Shown one piece after another: positions 1 to 4,934 of a stretch of DNA of 5,517 bases. The stretch spans positions 1 to 5,517 of the forward strand of contig JAPLGY010000680.1 in NCBI GenBank assembly GCA_026389955.1, given 5' to 3'. The DNA comes from Caldilinea sp. (GTDB lineage Bacteria > Chloroflexota > Anaerolineae > Caldilineales > Caldilineaceae). How positions within the stretch are numbered: position 1 is the stretch's first letter; each line of letters starts with the position of its first letter. Both the position numbers and the translations under genes were made by a program. The notes below the pieces were generated by a model that was not told where the DNA came from, did no database searches, and worked only from the letters and a program-made list of their open reading frames with translations.

Positions 1-1331
1 TGGGGATTGTGCTGTCGTTGGTGCTGAGTTCCTGTTCCAGCGGGGTGTTTCAGGGGGAGCGCGGTGCCCAGAAGGCAGCGTTGGAGGCGATGTCCAAGCC
101 GCCGCTGGAGCCGGTGGATGCGCGGCATCGTCCGCTGCCAGGGCCTGACACGCCCCTGTACAACCCACCGGCACCGCCGATCCAGCCATTTTCGGTCAGC
201 CGTACGCTCTTTCCGCAGCTGGCGGCCAGCAGTGGGGTGGGGGCGCTGTTGGTGGCGCCGCTCTCTGCCGAGGCGACACCGCTGGCCGCCCCGATCGGGC
301 CGGCATTTAACTGGAGCCAGACGGAGAACTTTTTGGTGCTGGGCACCGACCATCGTCCGGGCTGGTCCAGCTGGCGGACCGACGTCATGATGGTGGTGGG
401 GATCGACCGGGCCAATGCGCGTGCGGCGGTTTTCAGCATTCCGCGCGATCTCTACGTGCAAATTCCAGGGTATGGGTGGGGGCGCATCAATCAGGTCGAC
501 AACATTGGGGAGAAGGCCAGCCCGGGAGGAGGTGGGCCTGCGTTGGTTTCTCAGGTATTGGCCAATACGCTGGGGATCTCGACCCGCCACTGGGTGCGGG
601 TGCGGATGGATGGGTTTGTGGATCTGGTCGATGCGGTAGGTGGGGTCACGGTTCATCTGGACTGTGCCTTTTTCGAGCCGATCTACGACCTGACTGCTGA
701 CCAGTGGGACTACTTTGCGTTGCCACCTGGGGATATCTGGCTGGACGGCGAGTCGGCCTATTGGTTTGTGCGGCTGCGCTACCGTGAGAGCGACATCGGG
801 CGCAACCAGCGTCAGCGTGAGTTTTTGTGGGGGTTGCGCAACCAGGTTGTGCGGACGAACCTGGTTGCCAACTTTCTGCCCCTGTACAACGCTTTCCAAA
901 ACATGGTGACCACTGACCTCAACCCGATCGAGATCGTCGACTTGCTGGCTTGGGGAATTCGTCTGGAACCCAGCAATGTGCGGGCCAGCGGGCTGACGCT
1001 GGCCGACCTGCAGAACTACACGACGCCGCAGGGGGCCATGGTGCTGCGCATTGCCGACTCGGAGCGGGTGCGCAGCATTGTAGAGGGCATCTGGGGTGCG
1101 CCGGCGCTGGCCGACTCCTACCGCAGAGATGTCGCCCAGTGTCCGGCGTTGCCGGCCGGGGTCACCTTTGTGACCGATCTGCCGGACGGCCCTGCTGGGC
1201 AGGGGGTGTCGTTGAATGTGCCGCCCCCTGCCGCAGCCCCGCTGGCGGGCGATCCTGTCCAGCCAGCGGCCGAAGCCCAGTCGATCCTCCTGCCGACACC
1301 GACGCCGGTGGGCGGGTCTGGAGAAGGATAA
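1..1331 (+). CDS. LCP (LytR-CpsA-Psr) family lipoprotein, 5' end truncated by the window
   Basis: LCP proteins act outside the membrane and transfer lipid-linked glycans to peptidoglycan or other acceptors. The frame is open to base 3; the first start codon inside the window is GTG at 9, and residues are numbered from it. Hydrophobic residues run into a lipobox, LSSC (Cys9), so the real start and the charged start of the signal peptide lie upstream. Residues 10-100 are a Pro/Ala-rich linker. The LCP domain spans about 105-280: GTDHR (112-116), RTD (123-125), SIPRD (143-147), DAVGGV (208-213), and the Arg-rich block RLRYRESDIGRNQRQREF (255-272), which together supply the Arg/Asp residues that bind pyrophosphate and metal in this family. 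Residues 376-440 form a Pro/Ala/Gly-rich tail. The mature protein has only two other cysteines, C219 and C378, which could pair; that is inference. It ends in TAA at 1329-1331, convergent with the polysaccharide operon. The family is secure; the ligated glycan is unknown. Confidence 0.93.
   Translation, partial: GIVLSLVLSSCSSGVFQGERGAQKAALEAMSKPPLEPVDARHRPLPGPDTPLYNPPAPPIQPFSVSRTLFPQLAASSGVGALLVAPLSAEATPLAAPIGPAFNWSQTENFLVLGTDHRPGWSSWRTDVMMVVGIDRANARAAVFSIPRDLYVQIPGYGWGRINQVDNIGEKASPGGGGPALVSQVLANTLGISTRHWVRVRMDGFVDLVDAVGGVTVHLDCAFFEPIYDLTADQWDYFALPPGDIWLDGESAYWFVRLRYRESDIGRNQRQREFLWGLRNQVVRTNLVANFLPLYNAFQNMVTTDLNPIEIVDLLAWGIRLEPSNVRASGLTLADLQNYTTPQGAMVLRIADSERVRSIVEGIWGAPALADSYRRDVAQCPALPAGVTFVTDLPDGPAGQGVSLNVPPPAAAPLAGDPVQPAAEAQSILLPTPTPVGGSGEG
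24..35 (+). other. Lipobox (Leu-Ser-Ser-Cys) of the LCP protein
   Basis: Codons CTG AGT TCC TGT encode L-S-S-C directly after a hydrophobic run (IVLSLVL). This fits the [LVI][ASTVI][GAS]C signal-peptidase II consensus. A Ser/Gly-rich stretch follows the cysteine, as expected for a lipoprotein N-terminus. The upstream part of the signal peptide is outside the window, so its charge and total length cannot be checked. Confidence 0.7.
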
Positions 1332-1375
1332 CCCTACGGCGTGATGGGTGGCTGCCCTGCTCCCTGGACGAAGTG
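1332..1375. other. Convergent intergenic gap without a clear terminator
   Basis: These 44 bases separate the stop of the LCP gene from the stop of the minus-strand TIM-barrel gene. I see only weak inverted pairing (ACCC at 1331-1334 with GGGT at 1346-1349, and GGG/CCC around 1346-1355) and no T-tract on either strand. If transcription ends here, it does not use an obvious intrinsic terminator. Confidence 0.5.
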
Positions 1376-2158
1376 TCAGGTCAGCAGGCCCAGCTCTTCT
1401 TGGAGCCGCTCACGGCTGGCCAGCAGCCAGCGTTCCTCTCCAAAAACTTCGAGGGTGAGTGTGCCGTCGAAGCGGAATTGGCGCAGCATGCGCAGCTCAT
1501 GTTTCAGATCGATGCTGCCCTGGCGTGGGGCGCCGAACGGCTGGTGGCCGTCGCTGGTGCCGTCGTTGTCGCTGAGATGGACGTGGCAGAGCCGGTCGGC
1601 CAGTGCGAACAGATACTCGCGCGTCATGCTGCGTGCAGTATGGATGTTGCCGTGGCCGATGTCGAAGGTCAACCTCAGATCGGGCAGCCGGAAGAAAATT
1701 TCTCGAAAGTATTTGAGCTGGTGTAGGTTGTTGGGGCTGTTTTTCAGGGTTACCTGCACACCTTGGCTGCTGCCATGTGGGAGCAACAGCGTGTAGGCCT
1801 GTCGATAGAATTCGTAGCCCAGTGTCTCTGTGAGATAGGGGGGCCAGCCGACAAAGTGGGTGGTGCAGAAGGGGGCACCGAGCTGGCCGGCGATGTCGAG
1901 CGTGCGGCGCAGCTCGTCGAGGGCGGCCTGGCGCACCCAGGGGGATGGGTTGGCAAACGGCAGGTATGGGGCTGCGTGGGCAACCACGCGCAGGTTGTGG
2001 TCGATGAGGGCTGCGCGCACGGCGGTCCAGTCGGTGCTCTCCGGCGCAGCTGCCGGGGCCTCGAGGGTCAGATCGAGAAAATCGAACCCCAGCCGTGCAG
2101 CCCGCGCGATTTCAGAGAGGAGCGGGGTGCGTGGGTTGTTCATCATGCCAAAGATCAT
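1376..2158 (-). CDS. Xylose-isomerase-like TIM-barrel protein (sugar phosphate isomerase/epimerase type)
   Basis: A 260-residue protein of the AP_endonuc_2 / xylose-isomerase-like TIM-barrel superfamily, whose usual length is 250-300. Members isomerise or epimerise sugars, or cleave DNA at abasic sites, using metal-binding Glu, Asp and His residues. Visible strand-end motifs are LTLEAP (E33), VVAHAAPYLPF (H61), TTHFVGWPP (H101), LTFDIGHGN (D166, H169), HVHLSDNDG (H192, H194, D197) and LTLEVF (E237). The strand that normally ends in Glu-Asn reads VTLKNSPNN, so lysine (K139, codon AAA) sits at the expected metal-ligand glutamate. There is no signal peptide, so it is probably cytoplasmic. The ATG start overlaps the stop of the upstream membrane-protein gene (ATGA) and has a good AAGGAGA site, which fixes the start. 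It is the last gene of the operon. The fold is secure; the substrate is unknown, and the K139 change leaves activity uncertain. Confidence 0.88.
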   Translation of the reverse strand: MIFGMMNNPRTPLLSEIARAARLGFDFLDLTLEAPAAAPESTDWTAVRAALIDHNLRVVAHAAPYLPFANPSPWVRQAALDELRRTLDIAGQLGAPFCTTHFVGWPPYLTETLGYEFYRQAYTLLLPHGSSQGVQVTLKNSPNNLHQLKYFREIFFRLPDLRLTFDIGHGNIHTARSMTREYLFALADRLCHVHLSDNDGTSDGHQPFGAPRQGSIDLKHELRMLRQFRFDGTLTLEVFGEERWLLASRERLQEELGLLT

Positions 2159-2784
2159 CGGGTCTCCTTGCCGAAACGAATCCAGAAGAACATGCTGCCG
2201 GCCAGCGTCAGCTGCCCGGCGGTGGCGAGAAACAGCCCCCAGCCGGGCAGCTGCGGCTGGTGGTAGAGGTCGCCGATCGCCGGCAGCAGCGCCAGGAACT
2301 GACAGGCTGGCACAGCAGCGGCTGCGAGGCTGACGGCAGCGATCAGGCCGGCCACGGCCTGGCGGGGCAGCAGGGCCAGCAGCGGGCTGAAGGCCATCGC
2401 GGCGAGGCAGAGTGCCAGCGCGACCGCCTGCTGGCGGAACTCGTCGGTCAGCATTCGCTGGGGTGTCCAGGCGGGAGGCAGCAGGTTGAGCGCGCTGGCT
2501 GTGGCCAGCCCGAGCAGCAGGCCTTGCAGCGGCCAGCGGTAACGCAGATCGGCTCGAAAGGCGAACAAGCTGGCAGCCAGGCTGTTGGCGATCAGCGGCA
2601 GGTAGAACCCTTCACGCCAGAGCACCATGCTGCGTGCCGCGGGCAAAAATTTTACATACTCGCCGAGATCCAACCCGGTGATCACCAGCCCTGCCACCTT
2701 GTGGTCGAGCCAGGGGCCAAAATAGCTGGCCAGGCTCAGGGCAAGGAGGATGGGGAGAAACCAGCGCAGCTGCGTGGGACTCAC
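2155..2784 (-). CDS. Six-helix integral membrane protein of unknown function
   Basis: I do not recognise a named family. The start is GTG at 2784-2782, giving 209 residues: it sits five bases after an AGGAGG site, and the hydrophobic protein begins there. The frame is open a further 121 codons upstream, but that part is an Arg/Pro-rich shadow of the thioesterase gene. Hydrophobic segments fall at about 8-26, 59-76, 84-103, 117-139, 143-169 and 181-202. The C-terminus is short and basic (RFGKETR). Between helices 1 and 2 lies a distinctive segment, HKVAGLVITGLDLGEYVKF (28-46), which looks more constrained than the Ala/Leu-rich helices; I have a vague memory of similar segments in Chloroflexota hypothetical proteins. 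There is no ATPase, transporter or enzyme motif. Its GTG overlaps the thioesterase stop and its TGA overlaps the TIM-barrel ATG, so all three are probably translated together. It may be a permease-like or membrane-scaffold protein, but this is open. Confidence 0.8.
   Translation of the reverse strand: MSPTQLRWFLPILLALSLASYFGPWLDHKVAGLVITGLDLGEYVKFLPAARSMVLWREGFYLPLIANSLAASLFAFRADLRYRWPLQGLLLGLATASALNLLPPAWTPQRMLTDEFRQQAVALALCLAAMAFSPLLALLPRQAVAGLIAAVSLAAAAVPACQFLALLPAIGDLYHQPQLPGWGLFLATAGQLTLAGSMFFWIRFGKETR
2163..2169 (-). promoter_or_regulatory. Ribosome binding site of the TIM-barrel gene
   Basis: On the minus strand, AAGGAGA precedes the ATG at 2158-2156, with five bases between AAGGAG and the start. 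The site lies inside the last codons (Lys-Glu) of the upstream gene, whose TGA overlaps the ATG. This suggests translational coupling and supports the chosen start. Confidence 0.75.
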
Positions 2785-3281
2785 GGATGCCTCCTTGCGT
2801 CGGCCATGCGCCGTTGGTGGCGGGCTGCCCCTTCGTCGAAGCGGCGGCGATCCTCCGCGGTGGCCAGCAGCAGCGGGGGAACCGACGTTGGACGGCGTTC
2901 GTCGTCGAGTGCTACGTAGACAAAGTAGGCGCTGTTGGTGTGGGTGCGTTCCCCAGTGAGCAGGTGCTCCGCCTCGACATGCAGCTCGACCTCGACGCTG
3001 GTGCGCCCCACCCAGGCAATGCGCCCGTGTACCAGGAGCAACCTGCCCAGCAGAACGGGTTGCAGAAAATTGACGCGGTCGACACTGACGGTGACCGCAG
3101 GCCGTCGGGCGTGCCGGCTGGCCACGATCCCGCCACATTCGTCGCACAGTTTGAGAATGACGCCGCCATGCACGTTGCCAAGGCTGTTGGAGTGTTCAGG
3201 CTGCATGAACATGGTCAGGGTGAGCGCAGAGTCTTCGGGGGAGCGCGGGAGCATCGCCGGCTCGTTGGAGGTCTGGTGCAC
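2781..3281 (-). CDS. Hotdog-fold acyl-CoA thioesterase (acyl-CoA hydrolase / YciA-BACH type)
   Basis: A 166-residue single-hotdog protein of the acyl-CoA hydrolase family, which hydrolyses acyl-CoA to free fatty acid and CoA in the cytoplasm. The signature is at 31-57: SNSLGNVHGG (N36, H38, GG39-40), then LKLCDECGGIVASRHA, with D47 aligning to the catalytic Asp of YciA-type enzymes. The second half, VDRVNFLQPVLLGRLLLVHG and VGRTSVEVELHVEAE, matches the family's usual central strands. Residues 131-166 are a charged, Arg-rich tail beyond the core, and their last codons also carry the next gene's ribosome binding site. The start is GTG, supported by AGAGGAG five bases upstream; an internal ATG (residue 10) is less likely. 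It lies 30 bases after the glycosyltransferase and overlaps the next gene by four bases. The chain length it prefers cannot be read from sequence. A link to lipid carriers of the surface glycan is speculation. Confidence 0.92.
   Translation of the reverse strand: MHQTSNEPAMLPRSPEDSALTLTMFMQPEHSNSLGNVHGGVILKLCDECGGIVASRHARRPAVTVSVDRVNFLQPVLLGRLLLVHGRIAWVGRTSVEVELHVEAEHLLTGERTHTNSAYFVYVALDDERRPTSVPPLLLATAEDRRRFDEGAARHQRRMADARRHP
2790..2796 (-). promoter_or_regulatory. Strong ribosome binding site that decides the membrane-protein start
   Basis: On the minus strand, AAGGAGG is followed by CATCC and then GTG (2784-2782). The site lies within the final Arg-Arg codons of the thioesterase gene. It is the main reason for rejecting the longer upstream reading of this frame. 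Confidence 0.8.
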
Positions 3282-3286
3282 GTTTT

Positions 3287-3293
3287 CTCCTCT
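3287..3293 (-). promoter_or_regulatory. Ribosome binding site of the thioesterase gene
   Basis: On the minus strand, AGAGGAG is followed by AAAAC and then GTG (3281-3279). It lies in the 30-base gap after the glycosyltransferase stop and supports GTG rather than the ATG nine codons further in. No promoter-like pair is visible in so short a gap. Confidence 0.75.
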
Positions 3294-3311
3294 GGGTGAC
3301 AGACATGGGCT

Positions 3312-4451
3312 TCAGCCGAGCAGCTGCGTGTAGGCGACGAGCAGTTGTTCGGCGCTGCGCTGCCAGGTGAACTGAGCGGCATGGAGCAGGCCGGCCTGGC
3401 GCAGCCTGGCACGGAGGGCCGGGTCTGTGGCCAGCTGGACAAGGCCTTGGGCGATCGCATCGACCTCTTCAGCATCTACGTAGAAGGCGCCAGGCCCGCC
3501 GGCTTCCGGCAGAGAGGAATTGTTGCCGGCGAGGACGGGGGTGCCGCAGGCGAGCGCTTCGACGATCGGAAGGCCGAACCCTTCGTAGAGAGAGGGGTAG
3601 GCAAAAAATTCGGCGGCGCTGTAGAGGGCAGGCAGGTCGGTGTCGGCGACAAAGCCGGTAAAATGGACATGTTCGTGTAGTTTTAGATCGCTGACGCGTT
3701 GATAGATGGCCTCATAGAGCCAGCCTTGGCCGCCGCCGATGACCAGCCGGTGCGGCAGTCTGCCCTGGTGGCGGGCCTGGTGGAAGGCTTCGATGAGCCG
3801 CACAAAATTTTTGCGTGGCTCGAGGCGGCTGAGTGCCAGCAGAAACGGGCGTTCGCCGATCGCATACCGCTGGCGTACTGCTGTGAGGTGGGCGGGGTCT
3901 GTGACCGGCTGGAAACGGCTGTGGTCGACTGCGCCGTGGACGACAGAAATCTGTTCGGGGGGGACCTGCCACTGTTCGTGCAGGTCGCGGGCGGTGTGGT
4001 GGCTATCTGCCACGATTGCGTCGGCGCGGTGCACGCTGCGTGGCACCACGCGGTTCAGATAGTGGTGCAGGGAAGGCATGGCGGCGTCGGGGTAGAAGAG
4101 GAAGGCCAGGTCGTGGACGGTGAGCAACTTGCGGCGGGCGCGGGTCGGTGCCAGCACAAAATCGGTTGCATGGAAGAGATCGAGCGGGCCGCCGGTGAAC
4201 CATTCGACGAGGGGCAGCGGCAGGTTAAGGCGGTGCCAGACGCGCACAAGGGTGCGCTCGTCGATCGGGGTGGCGTGCAAAGGGAGCGGAGCGGCCCGGC
4301 GTGCTGCCGGGTCGGCTGGGCCCGCCACAAAGAGGCGCAGATCCAGGTCAGGGCGCAGGGCGATCAGCGCGTCGATCTGGCCGCGCACAATGCGTCCGAT
4401 GCCAGCCTGCTGGCGGACGGCTGGGGTATAGTCGACGGCGATAGTGGTCAA
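3312..4451 (-). CDS. GT4-family glycosyltransferase (GT-B fold)
   Basis: A retaining glycosyltransferase that moves a sugar from a nucleotide-sugar donor to a growing glycan, probably at the cytoplasmic face of the membrane. It has 379 residues, the usual GT4 length. The N-terminal half has the family opening IAVDYTPAVRQQAGIGR (4-20), the strand DLFHATDFVL and TVHDLAF (111-117, H113). The C-terminal half has LALSRLEPRKN (205-215, donor-phosphate Arg/Lys), LVIGGGQGW (236-244), VHFTGFV, and the EX7E motif E290-E298 inside YEGFGLPIVEALACGTPV. It resembles the mannosyltransferase-like GT4 group (mtfB/WbaZ style), but donor and linkage cannot be set. No membrane helix is visible. The start is TTG at 4451-4449, preceded by GAGG with a seven-base spacer; it places the family's opening residues right at the N-terminus. 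It is nine bases downstream of the GtrA gene. Its company, a GtrA protein and a ligase, supports a role in surface polysaccharide assembly. Confidence 0.95.
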   Translation of the reverse strand: MTTIAVDYTPAVRQQAGIGRIVRGQIDALIALRPDLDLRLFVAGPADPAARRAAPLPLHATPIDERTLVRVWHRLNLPLPLVEWFTGGPLDLFHATDFVLAPTRARRKLLTVHDLAFLFYPDAAMPSLHHYLNRVVPRSVHRADAIVADSHHTARDLHEQWQVPPEQISVVHGAVDHSRFQPVTDPAHLTAVRQRYAIGERPFLLALSRLEPRKNFVRLIEAFHQARHQGRLPHRLVIGGGQGWLYEAIYQRVSDLKLHEHVHFTGFVADTDLPALYSAAEFFAYPSLYEGFGLPIVEALACGTPVLAGNNSSLPEAGGPGAFYVDAEEVDAIAQGLVQLATDPALRARLRQAGLLHAAQFTWQRSAEQLLVAYTQLLG

Positions 4452-4458
4452 ACTGGCG

Positions 4459-4462
4459 CCTC
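4459..4462 (-). promoter_or_regulatory. Ribosome binding site deciding the TTG start of the glycosyltransferase
   Basis: On the minus strand, GAGG is followed by seven bases (CGCCAGT) and then TTG. The GAGG overlaps the TGA stop of the GtrA gene (4463-4461), so ribosomes ending there could restart. The core is short and the start codon weak, which may keep expression low. Confidence 0.55.
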
Positions 4463-4934
4463 AGCGTTGGGTGCGGAAGGTCCACAGTCGGTTGGCGGTA
4501 AAATTCCAGAAGAGAACGACGCCGATCGCGGTGGCCAGAGCAAAGTTATTGCTGATCACGTGGGCAAGGGTGGGGTCGGCGATCAGGCGTTCCCAGAAGC
4601 GATCGAGCAGATGGCTGACCGACCAGAAGACACCGAAATTGATGGCCAGCCCGACGACGCTGACCAGGGCAAATTGGCCGAGCTGGGCGCTTGCCCGACG
4701 GCTGCGACTTTCGGGGAAAGTCCAGCGGCGGTTGAGCTGGAAATTTTGGATCACTGCTGTAACAAACCCTACCGAATTGGCGATGCGCGGGTCAAAGTGC
4801 AGGCCGAGCAAGAGGAGATTGAACAGCGTCAGGTGGCTGAGCATGCCGGCGGTGCCGACCAGGGCGAACTTGACGAAGCGTTTGACCTCGCGGCGGTTTG
4901 TTTCACTGAGCGAAAGCGATTGGAGTGTACTCAA
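4461..4934 (-). CDS. GtrA-family four-helix membrane protein
   Basis: GtrA-family proteins are small four-helix membrane proteins linked to moving undecaprenyl-phosphate sugars across the membrane, or to glycosylation of teichoic acids and similar glycans. This one has 157 residues, typical of the family. Helices are at about 20-43, 50-66, 87-109 and 129-146. The family motif NxNRxWTF-like sequence occurs twice: NFQLNRRWTF (64-73, after helix 2) and NFTANRLWTF (144-153, after helix 4), so the two halves are visibly related. The N-terminal 19 residues are polar and probably cytoplasmic. The start is TTG at 4934-4932, in a TTGA overlap with the ligase stop and after GAGG with a seven-base spacer; no ATG lies close to the first helix. 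It is followed by the GT4 gene nine bases on. Family call is secure; the carried lipid or sugar is inference. Confidence 0.93.
   Translation of the reverse strand: MSTLQSLSLSETNRREVKRFVKFALVGTAGMLSHLTLFNLLLLGLHFDPRIANSVGFVTAVIQNFQLNRRWTFPESRSRRASAQLGQFALVSVVGLAINFGVFWSVSHLLDRFWERLIADPTLAHVISNNFALATAIGVVLFWNFTANRLWTFRTQR

Noticed and set aside
1331..1363. Possible bidirectional terminator hairpin between the convergent genes.
   Set aside because: Pairing is limited to three or four bases with long or mismatched loops, and neither strand has a T-tract.
1415..1424. The palindrome GCTGGCCAGC and near copies of it across the minus-strand genes.
   Set aside because: The copies fall in Leu-Ala and Ala-Ser-type codons (CTG GCC AGC) of GC-rich genes and show no regular spacing or exact repeat length.
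950..1726. A 258-codon plus-strand frame spanning the LCP gene's 3' end and the antisense of the TIM-barrel gene.
   Set aside because: It runs across two convergent genes with clear family motifs in other frames, and its own translation has no coherent domain. It is not evidence for a fusion.
2785..3147. A 121-codon N-terminal extension of the membrane-protein frame.
   Set aside because: It is Arg/Pro/Gly-rich, overlaps the well-supported thioesterase gene in another frame, and a strong AAGGAGG site marks the internal GTG start.
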